The translations under genes and the position numbers were made by a program. A DNA stretch of 41,303 nt, from contig JAOTXX010000035.1 in the NCBI GenBank assembly GCA_029862185.1, positions 1 through 41,303 on the forward strand. Direction: 5' to 3'. The first letter of the stretch is position 1; every line of letters begins with the position of its first letter. Shown here piece after piece: positions 8,627 through 17,458 of this stretch. The notes under the pieces were generated by a model, which saw nothing but the letters and a program-made list of their open reading frames with translations, made no database searches and had not been told where the DNA came from. The stretch comes from Myxococcales bacterium. GTDB taxonomy: Bacteria; Myxococcota_A; Polyangia; Polyangiales; Houyiibacteriaceae.

Positions 8627-8762
8627 GGAAGTAGATTACAGGAGACCGTCGTTCTTTGGGATCACGAGCCTCTGTTCCGTAGGCTTCGAACTCGCGGTTC
8701 GTGTATTTCGGAGCCGGCACGCCACCCTCGCCGGGCGAGGCACGTGATACGCTCCGGGCTCG

Positions 8763-9350
8763 GTGGCAATCTCATTGCGCACGCTCAAGAAAGACATCGC
8801 TCAGTGCGAGATTTGCATTGAGCACCTTCCGCTTGGGCCGCGGCCGGTGGTTCAGTTCTCGTCGAAGAGCCGAATTGTGATCGTCGGACAGGCCCCCGGG
8901 ACCAAGGTGCACGAAACGGGAGTCCCTTGGGACGACCCGTCTGGCGACCACCTTCGAGAATGGTTGCGCGTCTCCCGCGAAGATTTCTACGACTCAGACT
9001 GGTTCGCTCTGGTCCCGATGGGCTTCTGCTATCCCGGGAAGGCAAAGAGCGGCGATGCGCCACCGCGGCCCGAGTGTGCGCCGCAGTGGCACCAACGCGT
9101 GCTGGACGCCATCGCGCCTGACCCACTCGTGCTCCTGTGCGGGCAATACGCACAAGAGCAGTATCTCGGCTCCTCTCGAAAGAAGACACTGACGGAAACC
9201 GTTCGCTCTTTCACCGAGTACGGCCCCCGAACGATTCCGCTCCCCCACCCGAGCTGGCGCTCCCGCATTTGGATGAAGAAGAACCCCTGGTTCGAAGCCA
9301 AGCTGCTCCCTGTGCTGCGGCGGAAGGTCAAGAAGCGGCTTCAGGGCTAG
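8763..9350 (+). CDS. Uracil-DNA glycosylase family protein (COG1573-like)
   Basis: This 195-residue protein starts at a GTG (8763). It has an N-terminal CEIC pair, then the active-site segment VGQAPGTKVHETGVPW and a C-terminal LPHPSWR corresponding to the HPS motif of the UDG superfamily. The remaining text (LVPMGFCYPG, PPRPECAPQWH, CGQYAQEQYLG) is typical of the conserved COG1573-like proteins annotated as uracil-DNA glycosylase family. The family role is removal of uracil from DNA, but activity of this subgroup is not well established. Only part of the four-Cys iron-sulfur set of family 4 enzymes is visible. The gene end overlaps the convergent rescue-factor gene by 4 bp. Confidence 0.82.
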   Translation: MAISLRTLKKDIAQCEICIEHLPLGPRPVVQFSSKSRIVIVGQAPGTKVHETGVPWDDPSGDHLREWLRVSREDFYDSDWFALVPMGFCYPGKAKSGDAPPRPECAPQWHQRVLDAIAPDPLVLLCGQYAQEQYLGSSRKKTLTETVRSFTEYGPRTIPLPHPSWRSRIWMKKNPWFEAKLLPVLRRKVKKRLQG

Positions 9351-9778
9351 CTGTCATCTCCTCGAACGGGGGCTCGGTCTTTCTTCTTCTCGCTCTGACG
9401 GCGCTTGTCTCGGAGCCGGCGGCGCTTTTGAGACTTCGATGGCTTCGTTGCGACGCGACGCTTCGGAGCGACCAGCGATTTCAGAATCAATCGGCGCAGG
9501 CTTGCGCGCGCCCGTTCGAGATTCTGGCTCTGAGAGCGCTCGGCCTGGGCGCTGATCAGAATTCCGCCTTCGGCGTCCAGGCGGCGCCCTGCGAGCTTTC
9601 GCAAGCGTCGCTTCTGGGCCTGCGTCAACGTAGCCGTTCCGTCGAGGTCGAAGCGAAGGATGACCTTGGTCGCGACCTTGTTCACATTCTGGCCGCCCGG
9701 GCCGGACGAGCGGGCAGCACTCCATGAGAGGTCGCGGCTGGGAATGCTCAGCTGGTCATGGATCACGAGGCCCTTCAT
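9347..9778 (-). CDS. arfB: Alternative ribosome-rescue factor, ArfB/YaeJ type
   Basis: The 143-residue protein has the class I release-factor GGQ domain (SSGPGGQNVNK, GGQ at 28-30) preceded by SIPSRDLSWSAARS. It ends in a long Lys/Arg-rich tail (KKPSK/KRRRLRDKRR-like). This combination, with no codon-recognition domain, is characteristic of ArfB, which binds stalled ribosomes through the basic tail in the mRNA channel and hydrolyses peptidyl-tRNA. The length matches the family (about 140). It stands alone, 30 bp from the end of the PilZ gene, which lies upstream on the same strand. Confidence 0.9.
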   Translation of the reverse strand: MKGLVIHDQLSIPSRDLSWSAARSSGPGGQNVNKVATKVILRFDLDGTATLTQAQKRRLRKLAGRRLDAEGGILISAQAERSQSQNLERARASLRRLILKSLVAPKRRVATKPSKSQKRRRLRDKRRQSEKKKDRAPVRGDDS

Positions 9779-9808
9779 CTGTGCCCCGCTGTGTATGCCT
9801 CGCTGAGC

Positions 9809-10945
9809 TCAGGGTCGCCAGCTCAGGGCAATTTGGTTCGGCACCTGTGCAAGGGTGTTGTATGAGTCTCGGTAGAACTTCAAGTCACGAGCCGGCGAGG
9901 CGTGTGCATCGATCTGAAGGCCAAACCCAGGCGGGGTTGCACGTGAGCTAGCGCCGGGTGTCGCGACCCAAACGAGGGTGCCGCGCAAGTGGACGGTCGC
10001 CGTCGTGCCCGGGGGCCTGAGCTCGAGCCAGAGGGTCGTGTTCTTCGGGGGCGGGTCGAGCGTTCGCACGTAGATCCCAGTCTGGCTCATGTTGTAGGTG
10101 AGGCCGTACTCGGGAGAGAACTCACCCTCCGTTCGAAAGCTGCAAATCGTATCGAATAGGTATCGAGGCGACTGTCGTACCTGACGGCAACCGTCTCTCA
10201 GCAAGTCGTTGGCTACGAAGAGCAGGTGGTCGTGAGGCGCGCCTTCCGAGATGGTGGCGGCGTGCGGGAACTTGGCGTCCAGCATGATTCGAGTCGACGC
10301 CGCGGCGGAGACAACGACAAAACGAGTCTTGGGGGCGTTGGCGGCTCGCCTTGCGCGCTCAATGTTGGCGACTGGAAGGAGCTGGTTGGAAACGACGACC
10401 AGATCGGGCCCCGGCTCCGATGCCATCGCGGTGATGATTTCGTCCGCATCGACCGCGAAGTGCACATCGAAGCAGGCCTGGCGAAGCACGCGTCCCAGAA
10501 GCCGTCGATATTCGTCGACAGGATGACTGATCACAACACGACCCCTGGAGACCGGCGGGCGCGCAGTGGGGTCAAAATCCTGAAGGTTCGCAATGCGGCG
10601 GGTCACTCCCCCAAGATTCGAACGCAGAATCACATCGTCTGCTCCCTTTCGGTATGCTTGGACGAAGGAGGCATCACGAAGGTCCGAGACCATTGCGATC
10701 ACGGGCGTCGCGAACAAGAAGGGATCCTCGCGAATCCAGGTCGTGGTCGTTGCAAGCTCTTCGGTCTCGCCGTCGACGAAAATACACTTTGGGCGCAGCT
10801 CGGCGAGATCGTCCTGCGAACCCAAGATGGTGCTCGACACATAGACGCCCGAGTCCGCTCGCTCGACGGCCCCTCGAAGCATCGCTCCCTGCGCGCGATC
10901 GAAAGGTCCGATCAAAGCAGGGCTTCCGAAGTCTCCCCCTTGCAT
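9809..10945 (-). CDS. PilZ-domain protein with two receiver-like domains
   Basis: In this 378-residue protein, residues about 20-125 and 135-240 each resemble response-regulator receiver folds (RPKCIFVDGETEE; then PDLVVVSNQLLP). The second has Ser where the phosphoacceptor Asp is expected, so it is probably a pseudo-receiver. The C-terminal 115 residues form a PilZ domain: Arg-rich RQVRQSPRYLF and NMSQTGIYV fit the RxxxR plus D/NxSxxG c-di-GMP-binding pattern. It would act as a cytosolic c-di-GMP effector controlling motility or envelope behaviour, as PilZ proteins commonly do in myxobacteria. It is divergent from the methyltransferase gene. Confidence 0.8.
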   Translation of the reverse strand: MQGGDFGSPALIGPFDRAQGAMLRGAVERADSGVYVSSTILGSQDDLAELRPKCIFVDGETEELATTTTWIREDPFLFATPVIAMVSDLRDASFVQAYRKGADDVILRSNLGGVTRRIANLQDFDPTARPPVSRGRVVISHPVDEYRRLLGRVLRQACFDVHFAVDADEIITAMASEPGPDLVVVSNQLLPVANIERARRAANAPKTRFVVVSAAASTRIMLDAKFPHAATISEGAPHDHLLFVANDLLRDGCRQVRQSPRYLFDTICSFRTEGEFSPEYGLTYNMSQTGIYVRTLDPPPKNTTLWLELRPPGTTATVHLRGTLVWVATPGASSRATPPGFGLQIDAHASPARDLKFYRDSYNTLAQVPNQIALSWRP

Positions 10946-11036
10946 ACCCTCAGCCTAACGGAGTCGTCGCCTTCCCTCCAAACGAACGCCAAAGGGCAGC
11001 GGCCCGTAGTTCGGGGACGAGATCCGATCGACAACG

Positions 11037-11071
11037 CTTTGGTCGATTTTCTTGCCCGAAATCGACCAAAG
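11037..11071. promoter_or_regulatory. 13-bp perfect inverted repeat between divergent genes
   Basis: CTTTGGTCGATTT (11037-11049) is followed by a 9-base spacer and the exact reverse complement AAATCGACCAAAG (11059-11071). It lies 51 bp before the methyltransferase ATG (11123) and 91 bp from the start of the PilZ gene (10945). No T-tract follows in either direction, so a terminator is unlikely. An operator for a dimeric regulator, or an RNA stem in the 5' leader, are the plausible readings. Confidence 0.6.
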
Positions 11072-11122
11072 GGCTGCGCAAGCCTGGAATTGACTTGCGG
11101 CGACCGCTCACTAGCATCGTGC

Positions 11123-11938
11123 ATGCCAACCTCGAGGCCTTCATCTAAGCCCGTGGACTGGCCCGGCGACGCGGGGCGGGATCGCCTCATTGGGGACTGG
11201 CACATCTTTCAGCGTTGGGGTGGGCATCGGACGAGCACCGACGACCTGATCACCGCTTGGTACGCAATTCATCGAAATCCGGTGGCTCCGGCTCGATATC
11301 TGGACCTCGGATGCGGAGTGGGCTCGGTGCTCCTGATGGTCAGTCACAAGCTGCGCCCGAAGATCGCGGTGGGCGTCGAGGCACAGGCTCAATCAGTCGC
11401 CATGGCACGACGCGCGATTGCTGAGCTGCCAGAGCATGCATGCCAGATCGACGTCCGACACGCGGACTTCCGCGATCTGAGTTTTGGCGGCGAGCGCTAC
11501 GAGCTCATCACCGGTTCGCCCCCCTATTTCCCGCTCGGTGCCGGTGTGCTGCCCGACGACGCACAGAGACGCGCATGTCGCTTTGAGGAACGCGGCGGGG
11601 TGGAGGCCTACGTGGAGACGGCCTCCCGAGCGCTTGGCGAACGAGCTCGACTTTACGTGGTATTTCAGACGCGTTGGAGCGAGCGGGTCATGGCCGCCGC
11701 GGTCGAGCACGATCTGCATCTGAGCGGCCGGGCAGACTTCTCGACGCGCGCGGACAAGCCAGGGCCGTTCCTTACGGTATTCGAGCTATCAAGACAGCCG
11801 ACGGGGGCGCTTCATCGTGTTCACTGTTCCGTACGCGATGCCGGCGGACGCATCAGCAGGGAATACCAGCGAATTCGGCGAGAGCTTGGCGTTGCCGGCG
11901 CGGCGAGCCCGTCCCTTAGCCCGCGCCGTGATTCGTGA
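11123..11938 (+). CDS. SAM-dependent methyltransferase, TrmN6-like (tRNA1(Val) A37 type)
   Basis: The ATG at 11123 gives 271 residues; upstream in-frame sequence belongs to the divergent intergenic region. SAM motif I is seen as YLDLGCGVGS (59-68), and the base-flipping adenine methyltransferase motif is seen as SPPYF (132-136), equivalent to NPPY. An aromatic stretch before motif I (GDWHIFQRWGGHRTSTDDLITAWYA) matches the TrmN6/YfiC layout. The family methylates A37 of tRNA or, in relatives, other RNA or protein nitrogens. The C-terminus is longer than in E. coli TrmN6 and rich in Ser/Arg. The end overlaps the convergent EF-G-like gene by 23 bp. Confidence 0.78.
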   Translation: MPTSRPSSKPVDWPGDAGRDRLIGDWHIFQRWGGHRTSTDDLITAWYAIHRNPVAPARYLDLGCGVGSVLLMVSHKLRPKIAVGVEAQAQSVAMARRAIAELPEHACQIDVRHADFRDLSFGGERYELITGSPPYFPLGAGVLPDDAQRRACRFEERGGVEAYVETASRALGERARLYVVFQTRWSERVMAAAVEHDLHLSGRADFSTRADKPGPFLTVFELSRQPTGALHRVHCSVRDAGGRISREYQRIRRELGVAGAASPSLSPRRDS

Positions 11939-13946
11939 CGAGCTCTTGAGCGATTCGTTCGGGGACGGCGTCGTAGTGGCTCAGCTCCATGGTGAAGCTG
12001 CCGCGGCCCTTGGTCATGCTCTTGAGGGTGGGCTCGTAGTCCATCATGTCGGCTAGAGGAACCGACGCCTTCACGACGGCCGCGCCGCTGCTCATCACGT
12101 CGGTTCCGAACACCCTGCCGCGGCGGCTCGAGAGATCGCCAGTGATCGCCCCGACGGTGTCGCCTGGTGTCGTCACCTCGATGTTGACGATTGGCTCGAG
12201 GATTTGCGGACTGGCTTTGAGGAATGCGTCCTTGAAGGCGAACTTACCCGCGGTCCGAAAGGCAATTTCCTTGCTGTCGACCGAATGGGTCTTGCCGTCG
12301 ACTACTGTCACGCGCACATCTTCGATCGGATACCCGGCGACGACGCCCTGCCGCATGATGTCGCGAACGCCTTTCTCGATGGCCGGCATGAAGCCCTTGG
12401 GGATCACCCCGCCCACGATCTTGTCGACGAACTCGAAACCAGCGCCTCGCTCGAGCGGCTCGACGCGAAGCTTGACCTCGCCGAACTGGCCGGCACCGCC
12501 ACTTTGCTTCTTGTGCCGATAGTGACCTTCTGCCTCGCCCATGATCGTTTCGTGGTACGCGATCTTCGGCGGCTTGGTTTCCACGTCGACGCCCTGGTTC
12601 TTGATGCGCTCGATCACCAGGCTCAAGTGCATTTCGCCTAAACCATGGATGACGAGCTCGTGCGTTTCGGATTCGAAATGCGCCTCGAAGGTGGGGTCTT
12701 CTTCGCGGATCCGGGCAAGGACCTCCGTAATTTTGTCTTCGTCGCCCCGGGTCTTGGGCACGACGGCAAGGCCGTGGAGCGGGGTGGGATACGGTAGCGC
12801 CTTGTGGTGAACGTGGTCGAAGGCGTGATCGTCGTGAAGGACATCGCTCAGATGTAGCTCCTCGATCTTGGCAATCGCTCCCAGGTCACCCGCAATGATT
12901 TCGGCTACGGGCTCACGCTGCTTGCCCTGCAGCTTGAAGAGGTGGCCCAGCCGAATGGGCTTCTTGCCGTCCCCGATGAAGAGCTGGTCACCCGCCTTCA
13001 TGGTGCCCTGGTAAACCCGACACAGGCACAATTTGCCGAGGTAGGGGTCCGTGGTGACGTGGAAGACGCGGGCGAGGAGGGTCTTGCTGGCGTCATCGAT
13101 GTAGACGAACGGCGTTTCGTCCTCTCCTTCCCCGATGAAGAAGGGGCGCGGGTTCCCTTCGGGGGGGCTCGGGAAATGTCGCACGATGATGTCGAGTAGC
13201 GACTCGACCCCTGCGCCGCTCAGGGCGTCGGTAAAACAGACGGGAACTACATGCGCCTGATCCATGGCTCGTTCGAACGGCTGGTGAAGGGCTTCATAGT
13301 TCGGCTCTTCGCCCTCGAGGTATCGCTCCATGAGCGCGTCGTCGATCTCGACGATCTGATCCAGCAGCTCCGTGTGAAAACCGGAAACTGGGCCGAGGTC
13401 GCTCTCGCCCTCGCCGTTCAACAGGCAATCGATGACGGTCGTGCCCTTGTCCGCGGGCAGGTTGATCGGAAGGCACCCGCGGCCGAACGCTTCTTTGAGC
13501 TCACTCAAGAATGGACCGAGACGTGCGATGCCTTCTCCAATGTGGCTCACCACGATGGCAACCGGCAGGTCGAGATTGCGGGCGAGCTTCAACAGACGCC
13601 GGGTCATGCTGTCGATCCCACGCTCTGGGTCCATCACCAAGACCATGGTCTCGGCAGCCGGAAGGCAGGCGATCGCCTGTCCTATGAAGTCCGGCGCACC
13701 CGGAAGGTCGAGAATGTTGATGCGCTTCCCTTGATGGCTGGCATGCAGGAGTGTCGAGTACACGGAGTAGCGGTGCGCTTGCTCTTCTTTCTCGAAGTCG
13801 CTCGTCGCGGTGCCGGCGTCGACGTTGCCCTGCCGACTGATTTCGCCGGCCCGAAACAGGAGGGCTTCGGCGAGGGTGGTTTTTCCGCTCGAGCGCGGGC
13901 CGGCGAGCAAAATGTTGTGGATGTCGGCGGTGTCGAAGTCGGGCAT
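11916..13946 (-). CDS. EF-G-like translational GTPase with degenerate G motifs
   Basis: The protein is 676 residues from the ATG at 13946; an upstream open frame to 14144 overlaps the neighbouring gene and has no homologous look. The domain order is EF-G-like: G domain, beta-barrel II, then domains III-V (PKGFMPAIEKGVRDIM, GYPIEDVRVTVVDGKTHSVDSKEIAF). The P-loop is intact (GPRSSGKT, 16-23). The catalytic-His region reads DLPGAPDF (80-87) in place of DTPGHVDF. The guanine-specificity motif NKxD is replaced by SHIG (134-137). It resembles the EF-G2/FusA2 paralogue group, whose role in ribosome function or recycling is uncertain; it is not the main elongation factor. Confidence 0.85.
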   Translation of the reverse strand: MPDFDTADIHNILLAGPRSSGKTTLAEALLFRAGEISRQGNVDAGTATSDFEKEEQAHRYSVYSTLLHASHQGKRINILDLPGAPDFIGQAIACLPAAETMVLVMDPERGIDSMTRRLLKLARNLDLPVAIVVSHIGEGIARLGPFLSELKEAFGRGCLPINLPADKGTTVIDCLLNGEGESDLGPVSGFHTELLDQIVEIDDALMERYLEGEEPNYEALHQPFERAMDQAHVVPVCFTDALSGAGVESLLDIIVRHFPSPPEGNPRPFFIGEGEDETPFVYIDDASKTLLARVFHVTTDPYLGKLCLCRVYQGTMKAGDQLFIGDGKKPIRLGHLFKLQGKQREPVAEIIAGDLGAIAKIEELHLSDVLHDDHAFDHVHHKALPYPTPLHGLAVVPKTRGDEDKITEVLARIREEDPTFEAHFESETHELVIHGLGEMHLSLVIERIKNQGVDVETKPPKIAYHETIMGEAEGHYRHKKQSGGAGQFGEVKLRVEPLERGAGFEFVDKIVGGVIPKGFMPAIEKGVRDIMRQGVVAGYPIEDVRVTVVDGKTHSVDSKEIAFRTAGKFAFKDAFLKASPQILEPIVNIEVTTPGDTVGAITGDLSSRRGRVFGTDVMSSGAAVVKASVPLADMMDYEPTLKSMTKGRGSFTMELSHYDAVPERIAQELVTNHGAG

Positions 13947-14007
13947 GGACCGATATGAAGCGCATGTTGGGCGAAGCTGCAAGCCGGCTCTAGCAAAGAT
14001 CGCGAAA

Positions 14008-14763
14008 TCAAATCTCGAGCAGTGCCGCAGGCACGCCAATGTGGCGTAGGGGGCCGGCGAAATCCTTCGGTACGACGCTTTCGAACGCGACGCGTTGGCC
14101 GCTCGCGGGGTGCATGAACGATAGCCGTTGCGCGTGAAGGGCAAGCCGGTAGAGGCCCAGCTCGGCGCGATAGCGACGGTTGTCCGGTCCGTTTCCGTAC
14201 TTGACGTCGCCGGCGATCGGATGGTCGATGCGTCGAAGGTGGCGGCGGATCTGATGACGACGTCCCGTTTGCGGTCGCGCTTCGACGAGCGAGAGCCGCC
14301 GGTCGGAGACGAAGAGTGTTTCGTACTCGGTCAACGATTCGACGTCCGGGCCACCTTCACGTTTGGCCATCGGGCTGTCGATCACACCGTGCGGTGGAGG
14401 CGTGCCGCGAACCAATGCCAAGTAGGTCTTGTGTACGGTGCGCGTGCTGAATGACTCATGAAGGGCCCGGGCATGCTCCGAGGAGAGGGCAAACACGAGC
14501 ACGCCACTCGTCGCGCGATCGAGGCGATGCACCGGGTAGACCCACTGACCGATGGCGTCACGAGTAAGATTGAGCGCGAAGGTCGAGCCCTGGTCGTCGC
14601 CACGATGAACCGACAGGCCGGAGGGTTTGTCGACGACGACCACGGCGTCATCACGATAGAGGATTTCGATAGACGTCGGGATGCGCGCTGCGCGCGGCGC
14701 TTCGTCTAGCCGGCGGCGCTCCCGCCCGACGTCGAAGGCCTTGTCGATGTTGGTGAGCTTCAT
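14008..14763 (-). CDS. truC: RluA-family pseudouridine synthase, TruC-like
   Basis: The 251-residue protein has the RluA catalytic motif HRLDRATSG (79-87, Asp82). Supporting motifs are VVVVDKPSGLSVH, GRRHQIRRHLRRIDHPIAGD and LALHAQRLSF. It lacks an N-terminal S4 domain, and the length matches TruC, which makes pseudouridine 65 in tRNA; RluA itself is shorter. Other RluA members modify 23S rRNA, so the precise target is inferred. It follows the EF-G-like gene's upstream side by 61 bp and has the same orientation, but no clear operon link. Confidence 0.85.
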   Translation of the reverse strand: MKLTNIDKAFDVGRERRRLDEAPRAARIPTSIEILYRDDAVVVVDKPSGLSVHRGDDQGSTFALNLTRDAIGQWVYPVHRLDRATSGVLVFALSSEHARALHESFSTRTVHKTYLALVRGTPPPHGVIDSPMAKREGGPDVESLTEYETLFVSDRRLSLVEARPQTGRRHQIRRHLRRIDHPIAGDVKYGNGPDNRRYRAELGLYRLALHAQRLSFMHPASGQRVAFESVVPKDFAGPLRHIGVPAALLEI

Positions 14764-14806
14764 GTTGCTGCTTCAGAGGGTGGCCAGATGAGCTCTTGAC
14801 TCTGCC

Positions 14807-17458
14807 TTAGGGCAGAAGCCCGTTTCCGGTCGAGAAGCCGCCAGGGTAGCCGTAGGAATCAAAGGCTGCGTAACCGTAGACGTAGAGGCCTAGCGGATTC
14901 GGTGCGGAGAGCGTGTGAGAGCCGATCGAGATCGAAACCTGCGCAGTCGAGTAGTCGGTGCCTGCCAGAACCGTGAACGAACCCACGGGGACGGGCGCTC
15001 CGTCGAGCAGCACATTACCGGCGGACGCATCCGTCGTGAGGGCCACGATGTTCGCGTAGTTTTCGGGGAAGCCCGATCCCGGCGTCGCGAAGGTATACGT
15101 CCGGATGAACTGCTCGGCGGATGGAATCAGCATCATGAAGGGGTCGGATGTGACGCCATCCCACTGGGTGCCGTTCGAGAACTGTGAGACGAGGATCGGA
15201 GCGTTCGCGGCGATACGATAGCTGCCGGTGAGGTTCCGCTCCGCGAAGTCACCAGCATTCAGGTTGATCAGCTCGGGCGCTGCGCCGTCGAGCTGAACCT
15301 GAGTCCCGTTCTGGTCGGCCATGATCCGGAACGTGTCGCCGCTGGTGCGAGTGGCCAGAGGCACGGTGAGCGCTTCGGTACCCCAGATGGAGACGGGCGG
15401 GAGCTGCTCGACGACGTGATCGCAGAAACCGGTTTGCTGGTTGGGGATGTTTGCGCAGCGATTGCCGCCGAACACGGAGATTGGGCGATTTGATTCGATG
15501 AGGGAGCCCGTGAGATCAGCCTCGGACTGAAGCTGATAGGCGTCCAAGGGCCTGAGCACGACGGTGTAGGGGACCCCAGCCGGCCGAGCGCCAGCGGCGG
15601 CCGCGGGCGTGATCGTCACCGTGGTGGGCGTCGTCGTGTCGCCTTCGAAGGCGGGAATTGCCGCGACGGCGAGCTGCGAAGGGCCATTCACTCCGCCGGA
15701 CCAAGCCGCAACGCGGTAGCGCTGGCCCAGAACCTCCGCCGGTAGAGCCGCGAACGCGTCGGTTGACAACAACAGACGATTGAGACCGTAGACGGTGATC
15801 TGCTCGTCCGAGACCACGCGCACTGCAGCGCCGGCCTCGACGACATCGCTCGAAACGATTTCCGAAAGAGGCGGCAAGTTCACCGTGGTGACCGACCCGG
15901 GAGTGATCGAAAACGGCTGACTGAATCCGAGCGCGGAAATGGAAACGACGCCGTTGGTGGCCTGTGGCCCCGACAAGCCCAACGAAAGCTGGGAGCGGAG
16001 GTAATTCGCTTCGAACACGATGACGAAGTCGGTGCCCAACAGCTCGTTCGTCCTGCACTCACCCACTGCGCAAATTCCGTTGCCATTGTCACAAACCGTG
16101 CCGTCTTGGACGCTGGTGTTGTTGCAGACCCCAGCGCCGGTGTTGCACACGCCCACGGTGCAGTCGTTGTTGTCGGCACAATCCTGGTCGACGCTGCACT
16201 CGATGTCGGGCACGCAGGCGTTGGCCACGCAAAGTTCCCCTGCATCGCAGTCGGCATCCACGTTGCACTCGATGTTGGGTACGCACTCATTGGCGACGCA
16301 AATCTCGCCCACGGGGCAGTCTTGATCGATGTTGCACTCGAGGTCGGGCACGCACTCGTTGGCGAAGCAAACCTCGCCCACGGGGCACTCTTGATCGAAA
16401 TTGCACTCGACGTCCGGCACGCAAACGTTGCCCGTGCAAACCTCGCCCGCGGCGCAATCTTGATCGAAATTGCACTCGACGTCCGGCACGCAAACGTTGC
16501 CCGTGCAAACCTCGCCCGCGGCGCAATCTTGGTCGATATTGCACTCGACGTCCGGCACGCATTCATTGGCGATGCAGACCTCGCCCTCGATGCAGTCTTG
16601 GTCGACGTTGCATTCGACATCCGGCACGCACAAGTTGACGACGCAGACCTCGCCAGCGTCGCAGTCTTGATCGACGTTGCATTCAACATTTGGCACGCAG
16701 ACGTTTTGTTCGCAAATGTCTCCGGCGTCGCAGTCTCCGTCGAGCTCACACTCCACGACCTCGCCATCGACGCAGGTAATCGCGACCGTCCAGTCGGAGA
16801 TGCAGTAGTCGAAGTCGTCGTCGCTGACCTCGACGCGAACCGCGTGGGCACCCGTGTTTGTGCAGGTGTAGGTGGTGTCGGCGGCGCCTGCGTTGGCGAT
16901 CGAGCCGTTCGTCGCGTCCCAACGGTAAAGGACTTCGTCACCCTCGAGGTCGACGGCCGATGCCGAAAGTGCGATGTCGTTTCCCACGGAGGTTTGAAGC
17001 GGGGCCACGGCCACGCGAACGAGGTCCGAGCAGACGTTGAACTTCCCGTTGACGCGAACACCACCGAGATTTTGGGGTGGCTTGCAGTTGAGCATCACCA
17101 TGACGTTGGTCGAGACTCCGGGGCTGACGTCGAACTCCGCCCAGCCCTCGCACGAGGTGCCCCCGTCGACCGACGTGGCGGTCATCGTGATGAGGTAGTT
17201 GCTGCCAGCCGGGATCCCGAACACTTCCACAGAGGGTGTCGACCCCAGTGCGCTCGTGTTGATTGCTCCACTGATCGGCGTGATACCGTTTCCCCGAACC
17301 TCCCAGGCGACTTGGTTGATCGTGATGTCACCCTGCAGCGCGAGGTTCACGTTGAGTGAACCGGGTTCGCCGGTCGTCGACTCCGTGGCGCAACCGGCGA
17401 CCACGAGTGAAGCGACAAAGAACAGAACTAACCACGAAGTCGGACGCGAGGCCGGCAT
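14807..17458 (-). CDS. Large lipoprotein: PKD-like region, Cys repeats, IgGFc-binding domain
   Basis: The 883-residue protein starts at the ATG at 17458, with GAGAGGAG just upstream on the coding strand. The lipobox is VVAGC. Parts in order are a beta-rich region (about 30-130); a PKD/Ig-like region with Cys (about 150-230); eight 23-residue Cys-rich repeats (about 235-418) plus a ninth irregular one; and a C-terminal region of about 420 residues matching the IgGFc-binding-protein N-terminal domain (PF17517) with FRIMADQNGTQVQLDG, LISQF-like and LYVYGY segments. Such proteins are abundant in myxobacteria, anchored outside the cell, with adhesion or matrix binding as the presumed role. The repeats resemble short disulfide-knotted modules (Cys spacing 6, 6, 5). 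Confidence 0.85.
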   Translation of the reverse strand: MPASRPTSWLVLFFVASLVVAGCATESTTGEPGSLNVNLALQGDITINQVAWEVRGNGITPISGAINTSALGSTPSVEVFGIPAGSNYLITMTATSVDGGTSCEGWAEFDVSPGVSTNVMVMLNCKPPQNLGGVRVNGKFNVCSDLVRVAVAPLQTSVGNDIALSASAVDLEGDEVLYRWDATNGSIANAGAADTTYTCTNTGAHAVRVEVSDDDFDYCISDWTVAITCVDGEVVECELDGDCDAGDICEQNVCVPNVECNVDQDCDAGEVCVVNLCVPDVECNVDQDCIEGEVCIANECVPDVECNIDQDCAAGEVCTGNVCVPDVECNFDQDCAAGEVCTGNVCVPDVECNFDQECPVGEVCFANECVPDLECNIDQDCPVGEICVANECVPNIECNVDADCDAGELCVANACVPDIECSVDQDCADNNDCTVGVCNTGAGVCNNTSVQDGTVCDNGNGICAVGECRTNELLGTDFVIVFEANYLRSQLSLGLSGPQATNGVVSISALGFSQPFSITPGSVTTVNLPPLSEIVSSDVVEAGAAVRVVSDEQITVYGLNRLLLSTDAFAALPAEVLGQRYRVAAWSGGVNGPSQLAVAAIPAFEGDTTTPTTVTITPAAAAGARPAGVPYTVVLRPLDAYQLQSEADLTGSLIESNRPISVFGGNRCANIPNQQTGFCDHVVEQLPPVSIWGTEALTVPLATRTSGDTFRIMADQNGTQVQLDGAAPELINLNAGDFAERNLTGSYRIAANAPILVSQFSNGTQWDGVTSDPFMMLIPSAEQFIRTYTFATPGSGFPENYANIVALTTDASAGNVLLDGAPVPVGSFTVLAGTDYSTAQVSISIGSHTLSAPNPLGLYVYGYAAFDSYGYPGGFSTGNGLLP
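16205..16756 (-). repeat. Eight 69-bp tandem repeats encoding 23-residue Cys modules
   Basis: Each unit reads approximately VECN-x-DQDC-x-x-GEVC-x-x-N-x-CVPD, with four Cys per unit, and all eight are exactly 69 bp. Two neighbouring copies (16390-16458 and 16459-16527) are identical at every base, while the others differ at many sites. That indicates a recent local duplication or gene conversion. A ninth degenerate unit follows toward 16150. Confidence 0.92.

Noticed and set aside
16106-17359. 417-codon open frame on the plus strand
   Set aside because: It is the antisense shadow of the Cys-repeat lipoprotein; the repeats keep the opposite frame open. No start site or family match.
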